Origin: Lachnoclostridium sp. UBA1308
GTDB taxonomy: Bacteria > Bacillota > Clostridia > Lachnospirales > Lachnospiraceae
Assembly (NCBI GenBank): GCA_002307215.1
Contig: DBTU01000036.1
Location: 1 to 16,535, forward strand
DNA length: 16,535 nt
Direction: 5' to 3'
The position numbers and the translations under genes are program-made. Numbering within the stretch: position 1 is the first letter of the stretch; every line of letters begins with the position of its first letter. The notes under the pieces are model-generated. The model made no database searches and was not told the DNA's origin. It was given only the letters and a program-made list of their open reading frames with translations. Shown here one piece after another: positions 1-6,070 of the stretch.

Positions 1-218
1 GTTGCTGTCTAAATAACACTAACATAACATAGCCACATTGGGCCAGAAACACAATGTTAAAATATGCAGAATATAAAAATGAATTTCCAATGGAATTCAT
101 TTTTATATGCCTAATGGCTCGCATGATTTTTGCGAGACTATTTTCATACTAGCTCCCATGTGCTGCCTTCGGCGGCTCTCAAATCAGGGGTGTGAATTAT
201 GCTTTTCAATAATTCACA
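1..218. other. Non-coding region with three hairpins downstream of proC
   Basis: I see no credible gene here. The stretch holds three inverted repeats. One at 71-108 (arms about 17 nt, AT-rich, 3-nt loop, one bulged T) has U/A-rich flanks on both sides and could stop transcription from either direction. One at 118-136 pairs CTCGCA with TGCGAG. One at 190-219 reaches into the proC stop codon. The first is the best candidate for the proC terminator. Confidence 0.6.
71..108. terminator. AT-rich bidirectional hairpin, candidate proC terminator
   Basis: The left arm at 71-88 pairs with 92-108 around the loop AAT, with one unpaired T. Both outer edges are A/T runs, so a transcript in either direction would have a U-rich 3' side. 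It lies about 110 nt past the proC stop on the minus strand. The stem is long but GC-poor, which lowers the confidence. Confidence 0.5.
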
Positions 219-219
219 C
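190..219. repeat. Perfect 11-bp inverted repeat touching the proC stop codon
   Basis: GTGTGAATTAT at 190-200 is the exact reverse complement of ATAATTCACAC at 209-219, with an 8-nt loop. It includes the last base of the proC TAG stop. On the minus strand no U run follows it, so it is a poor terminator for proC and may instead protect the mRNA 3' end. On the plus strand it is followed by a short T-rich stretch. Confidence 0.5.
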
Positions 220-1025
220 TACTTTTTAATGCTTAAGGAAACTGCTTTCTCATAGCAAGCATCCGTAGCCTTCATAACTGCATTTCGAAGACCATACTCC
301 TCAAGAGCTTTTACCGCTGCAATTGTGGTTCCGCCGGGCGAACATACATCATCCTTTAACTTCCCCGGGTGTTCACCTGTCTCTAACACCATGGCTGCAG
401 CTCCAAATACGGTCTGTGCAGCAAGTGTATATGCCTTATCCCTTGGAATTCCATAGCTTACAACGCTATCCGCAAGTGCTTCAATAAACATATATACATA
501 AGCCGGCGAACTGCCATTCGCGCATACAACTGCATTCATCAGCTTTTCATCAAATACCTCAAACTTACCAAAAGACTTAAAGAAATGGTAGATATGCATT
601 TTCTCTTCATCCGAAAACGAATTCTGTGAGAAGCAAATCCCCGTCATTCCCTTTAGCACCATTGCAGGTGTATTCGGCATTGCTCTTACAATACGTATTC
701 CATCCGATAATGCCTCTTTTATCGTATCAATCGTAACTCCTGCAGCGATTGAAATAACGATTTGATCCGTCGTCACATCACCTTTAATTTCTTTTAATAC
801 CTGCGGAAAGAATTGCGGCTTAACAGCTAAGACAAGAAATCTGCACTGCTTCACTACAGAAATATTATCTGTCAGATGATCAACTCCTGTTTCCTGCTTA
901 ATAAAATCGCATCGTGATGCAGATGCATCCGTATATACAACCTCGCCATTTCCAAATGTGCTTATTGCAGCTTTAATCAGAGGATACCCCATGTTACCCG
1001 CTCCGATGAATCCAAATAATGCCAT
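219..1025 (-). CDS. proC: Pyrroline-5-carboxylate reductase
   Basis: This enzyme reduces 1-pyrroline-5-carboxylate to L-proline with NAD(P)H, the last step of proline synthesis in the cytoplasm. The 268-residue protein has the family's usual length. It shows the N-terminal Rossmann motif GFIGAGNMG (residues 5-13), the VRAMPNTPA motif in the middle, and the conserved C-terminal SPGGTT segment followed by the helical dimerisation tail. The ATG start is supported by AGAAGG a few bases upstream. The gene stands alone, with its own candidate promoter at 1091-1118, although proB and proA lie 9.5-13 kb away on the same strand. The whole glutamate-to-proline route is therefore in the window but split into two transcription units. 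Recognition rests on visible motifs and overall similarity. Confidence 0.96.
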   Translation of the reverse strand: MALFGFIGAGNMGYPLIKAAISTFGNGEVVYTDASASRCDFIKQETGVDHLTDNISVVKQCRFLVLAVKPQFFPQVLKEIKGDVTTDQIVISIAAGVTIDTIKEALSDGIRIVRAMPNTPAMVLKGMTGICFSQNSFSDEEKMHIYHFFKSFGKFEVFDEKLMNAVVCANGSSPAYVYMFIEALADSVVSYGIPRDKAYTLAAQTVFGAAAMVLETGEHPGKLKDDVCSPGGTTIAAVKALEEYGLRNAVMKATDACYEKAVSLSIKK

Positions 1026-1051
1026 ATTAATCCTTCTTTCTCATTTCATTA

Positions 1052-1066
1052 AGCCAATTATTGGCT
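1052..1066. promoter_or_regulatory. Perfect palindrome in the proC leader
   Basis: AGCCAAT and ATTGGCT flank a single central T. The site lies between the predicted proC transcription start (about 1084) and its ribosome binding site. A compact 7+1+7 palindrome there could be an operator or a small hairpin. No regulator can be named from the sequence. Confidence 0.4.
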
Positions 1067-1090
1067 CATATTCCAACTTGTAATTATTTT

Positions 1091-1118
1091 ATCATATATA
1101 CAGGATAAAGTGAAACAA
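1091..1118 (-). promoter_or_regulatory. Candidate sigma-A promoter of proC
   Basis: On the minus strand a -35-like TTGTTT (1113-1118) and a -10-like TATGAT (1091-1096) are separated by 16 bp. The predicted start of transcription is near 1084, which gives a leader of about 60 nt before the proC ATG. The match is good but not perfect. Confidence 0.5.
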
Positions 1119-1140
1119 AAATCTATTTATAATCAAAATG

Positions 1141-1173
1141 GAGCTGTCACACTAATTAATTAATGCGCAGCTC
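1141..1173 (-). terminator. Weak hairpin between the membrane-protein gene and proC
   Basis: GAGCTG at 1141-1146 pairs with CAGCTC at 1168-1173 around a 21-nt loop that itself contains the palindrome ATTAATTAAT. On the minus strand the stem is followed by CATTTTGATT. It is correctly placed to end the padR two-gene transcript just before the proC promoter, but the stem has only 6 bp. Confidence 0.35.
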
Positions 1174-1233
1174 TGTTCAGAAAGTATTTCATGTTAATGG
1201 GCTTTTTTACTCTTAAGCAGATACTTATTAGAA

Positions 1234-1905
1234 TCAACCTTTCAAATCCCGTAAAGTCATCTTTACTAAGAAATTTTTTCTGCCAATAGTTAGCTTGTTA
1301 ATAACAATTAATATTACATATCCTAACATTCCACCAAGCAATCCCCAAATAAAACTTGAAAGTATATACTCATAATTCAAACCTTTTGTCAACGGTATAC
1401 TAACGCATACTCCAATCAAGATTCCAAGAATCGAATAGGTTAATGCTAATTGAAAAACTTTACAAATTCTATTCAGAATAATAGGAAGGAAGTAACCAAT
1501 CGGAATAAAGAACAAAATACCATTCAATAAATATATGTAGTTGACATTAAAGAATTTAGGTATATCAGTACCCGACTTATAATCTAAATAGGCCGTAGTA
1601 ACACCTGTAATTGGCATAATACTAAAGATTATAATTGTAATTGTGATGAGTAATCCGATCAAAACATTACTTGAATTTCTAAAACCAAATATAGATTTTT
1701 GTAATTTTTTACTAATATCACTCCATTCACCAAATCTTTCAACAGCTTTACTAAATGATTCGCTCTCTGAAAAACCTTTTTCAATATACTCTGATTTTAA
1801 TAATTCCAAATGATCTTTAAATTCATCGGTAAGTTCTTTTTTTCTCATCTTACTAATATTCAAACCACTCATTATTGAATTGATATAGGAATCAAATTCA
1901 TACAT
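1234..1905 (-). CDS. HAAS-like domain membrane protein, function unknown
   Basis: This 223-residue protein has two parts. Residues 1 to about 70 are charged and helical (YINSIMSGLNISKMRKKELT, then a second helix ending in RFGEW), which resembles the HAAS/DUF1700-type or 'permease prefix' domain often encoded beside PadR regulators. The rest contains four hydrophobic segments at about 81-101, 122-144, 152-171 and 181-203, so it should be an inner-membrane protein with a short basic C-terminus. The ATG follows a strong GGAGGG site. The gene overlaps the 3' end of the PadR gene by 34 nt, so the two are probably translated together. In such pairs the membrane protein is thought to act in a response to envelope stress or membrane-active compounds. 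That role is inferred from the family, and no substrate can be assigned. No transporter gene accompanies it here. Confidence 0.8.
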   Translation of the reverse strand: MYEFDSYINSIMSGLNISKMRKKELTDEFKDHLELLKSEYIEKGFSESESFSKAVERFGEWSDISKKLQKSIFGFRNSSNVLIGLLITITIIIFSIMPITGVTTAYLDYKSGTDIPKFFNVNYIYLLNGILFFIPIGYFLPIILNRICKVFQLALTYSILGILIGVCVSIPLTKGLNYEYILSSFIWGLLGGMLGYVILIVINKLTIGRKNFLVKMTLRDLKG

Positions 1906-2228
1906 AAATAACCCTCCCTACAAGAATTGATTAAATTATTAAGTAAATCCCATTCATTTAGCTTTTTTGACAACTCCTTTTTTCCTTCTTCCGTAATGCT
2001 ATAATACTTACGTCTCCCTCCTGATTCCGAATCTTGCCAGTAGGCGTTAATAAGCTTCTGTTTTTCAAGTCTTTGAAGAGCCGGGTATAACGTACCTTCA
2101 CCCATGCAATATAATTCATTGCTTTTTTCCTTTAGCCTCTTAGCAATCTCATAACCGTATAAATCCTCCTTTTCAATTAATGCAAGAAAAAGAATATCTA
2201 TACTGCCTTTCATCATCTCTTTATTCAC
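1872..2228 (-). CDS. PadR family transcriptional regulator
   Basis: This 118-residue DNA-binding protein has the typical PadR winged-helix core: KGSIDILFLALIEKEDLYGY, then the recognition-helix region GEGTLYPALQRLEKQKLI, then the wing GGRRKYYSITEEGKKEL. The start is a GTG (2226-2228) with GAGG eight bases upstream. It gives the N-terminus MNKEMMKG expected of the family. ATG codons a few residues later lack suitable spacing. The last 19 or so residues (from SCREG onward) are encoded by the ribosome binding site and first codons of the next gene, so the tail is probably not conserved. PadR proteins are dimeric repressors, usually released by small hydrophobic ligands or phenolic compounds. Two palindromes over its own promoter suggest autorepression. 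The ligand is unknown. Confidence 0.9.
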   Translation of the reverse strand: MNKEMMKGSIDILFLALIEKEDLYGYEIAKRLKEKSNELYCMGEGTLYPALQRLEKQKLINAYWQDSESGGRRKYYSITEEGKKELSKKLNEWDLLNNLINSCREGYLCMNLIPISIQ

Positions 2229-2253
2229 ATTTCCATCCTCTTTTCACTAATCT

Positions 2254-2285
2254 TAATACATCGTATCACATATTACATCGTAATA
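2254..2285. promoter_or_regulatory. Twin palindromes, candidate PadR operators
   Basis: Site 1 at 2271-2285 is TATTAC-ATC-GTAATA, a perfect 6-3-6 inverted repeat. Site 2 at 2254-2268 is TAATAC-ATC-GTATCA, the same design with one mismatch. They are offset by exactly 17 bp and share the core TACATCGTA. They lie 26-57 bases upstream of the padR start and cover the candidate -35 and -10 boxes. Assignment to PadR is inferred from position and dimer symmetry. Confidence 0.6.
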
Positions 2286-2288
2286 CAA
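2260..2288 (-). promoter_or_regulatory. Candidate promoter of the padR unit
   Basis: On the minus strand, TTGTAT (2283-2288) and TACGAT (2260-2265) are 17 bp apart, each matching the sigma-A consensus at four of six bases. The -35 box lies in palindrome 1 and the -10 box in palindrome 2, an arrangement suited to repression by steric block. Confidence 0.45.
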
Positions 2289-2396
2289 GGTACAATAATA
2301 AATATTTGCATATTTATGTAAAGGCTATGTAAAGTCACAGCAATTTAACATGCCTGACCTTAGAATGATTATTTCCTGATTTATTACATAAGTATA

Positions 2397-2440
2397 GGGT
2401 GTAACAAAAGAATGATTGAAAACAACCTTTTATTACACCC
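2397..2440 (-). terminator. Hairpin downstream of the aminotransferase gene
   Basis: GGGTGTAA at 2397-2404 pairs with TTACACCC at 2433-2440. After a C/A mismatch the stem continues with AAAAG (2406-2410) and CTTTT (2427-2431). It starts about 75 nt past the aminotransferase stop. The run after the stem on the minus strand (TATACTTATG) is not strongly U-rich, so termination efficiency is uncertain. Confidence 0.5.
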
Positions 2441-2515
2441 CTAATATACAAGACAAGAATAACTTGCCTTAATCACTTATTTCAGTCGGTATGCCACATC
2501 TTATTAATCTATCGG

Positions 2516-3712
2516 TTATACAAGCTTCTCGATAAAGTCTTCGATTCGATCAAGGCCTTTCTTAATCTGTTCCATCGAAATCGCATAAGACAGCCTGATA
2601 TGATTAGCAAAGCCAAAATCCTCACAGGGTACAACCGCAACCTTGTACTCCTCAATCAAAATTTGAGCAAGCTTATCTACAACACCAATTTTAATGCCGT
2701 TGTATTCTTTATCCAGTGCCTGGCTGATATCCACAAAAAGATAGAAAGCTCCCTGCGGTTTTAGTGCTGAGACTAATTTAATACCGGATATTCTCTCAAA
2801 CATATAATCTCTTCTTTTATGAAATTCAGCGTGCATGTTACGAACCGAATCCTGAGGTCCGACTAAAGCTTCGTAAGCCGCCTTCTGTGCGATTGAGTTT
2901 GGATTAGAAGTCTGATGACTTTGCATACTACCCATCAACTTTGCTATTTCCTTCGAGGAACCGGTAAAACCGATTCTCCAGCCGGTCATGGAATAGCTTT
3001 TTGCAACACCGCTACAAGTTATAGTTCTCTTATAAATCTCGTCATTTAAGGAAGCTATACTGATGGCCTCTCCCTCATAAATCAGATGCTCATACATTTC
3101 ATCCGAAACGACATAGAAATCTCTTCTTACCGCAACTTCAGCGATCGCCTCAAGTTCCTTTCTGGTATAAATCATACCGGAGGGATTACTTGGTGAATTC
3201 AATATTAATGCTTTCGTCTTATCCGTGCAAGCAGCTTCTATCTGGGTTGCCGTAACTTTATAATTTTGCTCTCTCTCAGCTCTTACAAATACCGGTATAC
3301 CATCCGCCAGCTTCACGATTTCCGGATAGCTTAACCAATAAGGTGTCGGAATGATTACTTCATCCCCGGGATTGCAGATTGCTTCAAAAATATTGGTTAA
3401 GGAATGTTTTCCTCCGTTACTGACCACAATCTGGTTGGTTTCATACTTAAGATGATTAAAATTCCAGAACTTATCGCAGACTGCCTTTTTAAGCTCAATT
3501 GTTCCGTCAGCAGGCGTATATTTTGTAAAACCATCATGAATTGCTTTAATCGCTGCTTCACAGATATTATCCGGTGTATTAAAATCCGGCTCACCTGCTC
3601 CAAATCCGACTACATCAATGCCTTCTTCCTTTAACTGCTTTGCTCTCGCTGTAATTGCTAAAGTTGAAGATGGTTTAACTGCCTGAGCTTTTTTTGATAA
3701 TGTTAATGCCAT
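2516..3712 (-). CDS. PLP-dependent class I aminotransferase, aspartate aminotransferase type
   Basis: A cytoplasmic pyridoxal-phosphate enzyme that should move an amino group between aspartate (or a related amino acid) and 2-oxoglutarate. Fold-type I landmarks are visible, numbered from the GTG at 3721: GAGEPDF (41-47), NSPSNPSG (175-182), the cofactor-binding Asp in SDEMYEH (D207), the Schiff-base Lys in VAKSYSMTGWR (K241), and a substrate-binding Arg in a late FANHIRLSYA motif. The length of about 400 matches the Thermus/Bacillus AspB-type branch. Two starts are possible: GTG at 3721, whose AAGG is too close, and ATG at 3712 giving MALTLSKKAQAV, preceded by GGTGG at 5 bases. I prefer the ATG. 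The gene is a single-gene unit with its own promoter and a downstream hairpin. The exact substrate cannot be read from the sequence. Confidence 0.92.
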   Translation of the reverse strand: MALTLSKKAQAVKPSSTLAITARAKQLKEEGIDVVGFGAGEPDFNTPDNICEAAIKAIHDGFTKYTPADGTIELKKAVCDKFWNFNHLKYETNQIVVSNGGKHSLTNIFEAICNPGDEVIIPTPYWLSYPEIVKLADGIPVFVRAEREQNYKVTATQIEAACTDKTKALILNSPSNPSGMIYTRKELEAIAEVAVRRDFYVVSDEMYEHLIYEGEAISIASLNDEIYKRTITCSGVAKSYSMTGWRIGFTGSSKEIAKLMGSMQSHQTSNPNSIAQKAAYEALVGPQDSVRNMHAEFHKRRDYMFERISGIKLVSALKPQGAFYLFVDISQALDKEYNGIKIGVVDKLAQILIEEYKVAVVPCEDFGFANHIRLSYAISMEQIKKGLDRIEDFIEKLV

Positions 3713-4013
3713 TGCCGCCACCGTCCTTAATCATCATTATTATGGTATTAATTTTCTTACATTTACTTTATGATTCAAATTGTTTACTTGTATACAATCT
3801 CGTGAAATCTTAATTATTGTAATATATAAATTGTAATATTGCAACTAAAATTTCAAATAAATACGAAAAATTATTTGTGTGGCTTTCATATGTCCGTCAT
3901 ATGCGGAATTTTTGATCACTTTATACATATTTGTATTTTGAGATGTTTATTCTTTCTTATCATTATACATGAACTGTGACTGAAATTCGATTCTTGCGTT
4001 CAAACCAAAATAG
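3713..4013. other. AT-rich gap between the aminotransferase gene and the rny terminator
   Basis: No credible gene is visible. The gap holds the aminotransferase promoter (3816-3844), a perfect 10-bp palindrome TTGTATACAA at 3788-3797 inside the transcribed leader, and an inverted repeat of CATATG at 3887-3892 and 3898-3903 upstream of the promoter. Nothing else stands out. Confidence 0.6.
3816..3844 (-). promoter_or_regulatory. Candidate promoter of the aminotransferase gene
   Basis: On the minus strand, TTGCAA (3839-3844) and TACAAT (3816-3821) are separated by 17 bp. TACAAT matches the -10 consensus at five of six positions. The predicted start near 3809 gives a leader of about 100 nt that contains the palindrome TTGTATACAA. 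Confidence 0.55.
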
Positions 4014-4059
4014 AAATGGCGTATTGTTTTGACTTTCGTCATTAAACAATACGCCATTT
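4014..4059 (-). terminator. Strong rho-independent terminator of rny
   Basis: AAATGGCGTATTGTTT (4014-4029) and its perfect complement (4044-4059) form a 16-bp stem. The 14-nt loop contains a further small stem, TGAC/GTCA. It begins 13 nt after the rny stop codon. On the minus strand the stem ends in ATTTCTATTTTGG, a moderately U-rich tail. Confidence 0.85.
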
Positions 4060-4072
4060 TACTTAGTCGAAA

Positions 4073-5629
4073 TCATTTCGCGTAATCAGTAACTCTCGAT
4101 TCTCTGATTACATTTACTTTAATCTGTCCAGGATATTCTAATTCACTTTCAATCTTTTTAGATAAATCACGTGCTAACAGGATCATTTCAGCATCACTGA
4201 TCTGTTCAGGTACAACCATAACTCTGACTTCCCTGCCTGCTTGAATAGCAAATGACTTTTCTACCCCCTTAAAGCTGTTGGTAATATCTTCTAATTGTTT
4301 TAGTCTGTTGGTATATGTTTCCAAGGTTTCACGTCTTGCACCGGGTCTTGCTGCTGATATTGTATCAGCTGCTTGAACGATACATGCGATCAAGGACTGG
4401 AATTCCACATCCCCATGATGTGCTTCTACCGCATTGATAATAATCGGAGATTCTTTGTACTTCTTACAAAGATCAACACCAATCTGTACATGGGTTCCTT
4501 CCATTTCATGATCAACCGATTTACCGATGTCATGTAACAAACCTGCACGTTTTGCAAGTCTGATATCAACACCGATTTCTCCGGCTAAAAGACCAGATAA
4601 AATAGATACTTCAATTGAATGCTTTAATGCATTCTGACCATAACTTGTCCTAAATTTCATCTTACCGAGGAGTTTAACCAGTTCCGGATGAATTCCATGA
4701 ACGCCTACCTCTAAGGTAGCAGCTTCTCCCGATTCCCTTATCATTACTTCAACTTCTTTTTGAGCCTTTTCTACCATCTCTTCGATTCTGGCAGGATGAA
4801 TTCTACCATCAACAATCAGTTTTTCAAGTGCAATTCTTGCAACTTCTCTTCTGATCGGATCAAAAGCTGATAAAATAACGGCCTCAGGTGTATCATCAAT
4901 TATTAAATCAACACCTGTCATAGTCTCCAAAGTTCTGATATTTCGTCCCTCTCTACCAATGATTCTGCCCTTCATCTCATCGTTAGGAAGTTGTACAACG
5001 GAAATCGTTGTTTCAGCAACATGATCTGCAGCACATCTTTGAATTGCCGTAACTACATAATCTTTTGCTTTCTTATCCGCTTCTTCTTTTGCTTTGCTTT
5101 CTAATTCCTTAATAAGCAGCGCGGTTTCATGTTTCACTTCTTCTTCAACAGTCTTAATCAGATATTCCTTAGCTTGTTCGGAGGTTAATCCTGAAATCTT
5201 CTCTAACTCCTGTAACTGTCTGACGTGGAATTCTTCCACTTCCTGCCTGATTTTATCAACTTCGGCTTCTTTTACAGAAAGTCTTGATTCTTTCTTTTCT
5301 AGTGCTTCGGTTTTTCTGTCCAAAGTCTCTTCCTTTGTCAGAACCCGCTTCTCATAACGTTGTAGTTCAGCTCTGCGTTCTTTACTCTCACGTTCGAACT
5401 CGTTTTTCGTTCTTAACGAATCCTCTTTCGCTTCAAGCAGAGCTTCGCGCTTCTTAGTTTCAGCTGTTTTCAAGCCTTCATCTATGATTTCTTTTGCCTT
5501 TACTTCCGCACTGCCGATCTTAGCTTCATATACTTTGATGCGATACGACGTAGCGATTTTCCAGGTAAGAAGAGCTGCAACAACTAAGGTAATTACAACC
5601 GCTATCGCGATTTTTATAACCTCTGGCAC
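4073..5629 (-). CDS. rny: Ribonuclease Y
   Basis: RNase Y is the membrane-anchored endoribonuclease that starts decay and processing of many mRNAs in Firmicutes. The 518-residue length is normal for the family. The order of parts is typical: one N-terminal membrane helix (about 4-22); a long charged coiled coil (about 30-190) rich in Glu, Lys and Arg; a KH domain with the GRIIGREGRN motif (221-230); and an HD hydrolase domain with LLHDIGK (His366/Asp367) plus the later EAHHGD motif for metal binding. The start is GTG, fixed by GGAGGTG at five bases' spacing. The gene is monocistronic: a near-consensus promoter at 5779-5807 precedes it and a strong terminator follows. A leader of about 140 nt could allow post-transcriptional control, which is only an inference. 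Confidence 0.97.
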   Translation of the reverse strand: MPEVIKIAIAVVITLVVAALLTWKIATSYRIKVYEAKIGSAEVKAKEIIDEGLKTAETKKREALLEAKEDSLRTKNEFERESKERRAELQRYEKRVLTKEETLDRKTEALEKKESRLSVKEAEVDKIRQEVEEFHVRQLQELEKISGLTSEQAKEYLIKTVEEEVKHETALLIKELESKAKEEADKKAKDYVVTAIQRCAADHVAETTISVVQLPNDEMKGRIIGREGRNIRTLETMTGVDLIIDDTPEAVILSAFDPIRREVARIALEKLIVDGRIHPARIEEMVEKAQKEVEVMIRESGEAATLEVGVHGIHPELVKLLGKMKFRTSYGQNALKHSIEVSILSGLLAGEIGVDIRLAKRAGLLHDIGKSVDHEMEGTHVQIGVDLCKKYKESPIIINAVEAHHGDVEFQSLIACIVQAADTISAARPGARRETLETYTNRLKQLEDITNSFKGVEKSFAIQAGREVRVMVVPEQISDAEMILLARDLSKKIESELEYPGQIKVNVIRESRVTDYAK

Positions 5630-5634
5630 AGGAG

Positions 5635-5641
5635 CACCTCC
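5635..5641 (-). promoter_or_regulatory. Ribosome binding site that fixes the rny GTG start
   Basis: The minus strand reads GGAGGTG followed by five bases and then GTG (5627-5629). No other start codon at this end of the frame has comparable support. Confidence 0.8.
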
Positions 5642-5715
5642 TTATTTAGTTTTCATTGTACCTATGAAATGGACATATAAATTCTAAAATAACTTATTTG
5701 CCATGAATTACCATC

Positions 5716-5739
5716 AAGCGAAATATCAAAATTTCACTT
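5716..5739 (-). repeat. Hairpin in the rny leader
   Basis: AAGCGAAAT (5716-5724) and ATTTCACTT (5731-5739) pair over 9 positions, one a wobble, around a 6-nt loop. It lies inside the predicted leader, about 90 nt upstream of the start codon. It is AT-rich, so its stability is doubtful. Confidence 0.35.
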
Positions 5740-5778
5740 ATAATAAATCCACTTATCAATAAATAATACAACATACAA

Positions 5779-5807
5779 ATTTTATACTGTTTTTACTAAA
5801 ATGTCAA
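5779..5807 (-). promoter_or_regulatory. Near-consensus sigma-A promoter of rny
   Basis: On the minus strand a perfect TTGACA (5802-5807) and a -10-like TAAAAT (5779-5784) are separated by exactly 17 bp. The predicted transcription start is near 5772, about 143 nt upstream of the GTG. It is one of the two best promoter matches in the window. Confidence 0.75.
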
Positions 5808-6070
5808 GTATAGTAACGAATAATATATCTATTCTGACAAAATTCAGTATCTATATATAGAACATTTCACAACTCTACCCACAATATAAACTCAATTTAT
5901 ATATTAATTATCAAAAATTATGTTTAATTATACACCATGTTTTTAATCGCTAGTACAAGGTTTCTATGTTTTTAATATTTCATTATACATACTTATATTT
6001 GGTCTATTCGAAATAATTATATTCTTATTCATAATTACAAAATATATTATTTCATAATAAATCGAATTTA

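Larger units (their letters stand above)
5630..6070. other. Long AT-rich gap between miaB and rny
   Basis: No convincing gene is present. The gap contains the rny promoter (5779-5807), a 9-bp hairpin in the rny leader (5716-5739, with one G-U pair), a short AT-only hairpin at about 6046-6060, and an 11-bp direct repeat ATGTTTTTAAT at 5937-5947 and 5966-5976. I see no GC-rich terminator for miaB, so either the AT hairpin serves or transcription runs on into rny. Confidence 0.6.

Noticed and set aside
118..136. CTCGCA/TGCGAG hairpin as a proC terminator
   Set aside because: The stem has only 6 bp and the minus-strand sequence after it lacks a U run. The longer hairpin at 71-108 is a better candidate.
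5094..5357. Plus-strand open frame opposite rny
   Set aside because: It is Ser/Leu-rich, an expected artefact opposite the Glu/Lys-rich coiled coil of RNase Y, with no independent start signals.
5810..6060. Possible small RNA or extra promoter in the miaB-rny gap
   Set aside because: Several TATAAT-like hexamers occur, but none has a -35 at acceptable spacing, and no terminator-like hairpin follows in a way that defines an RNA.
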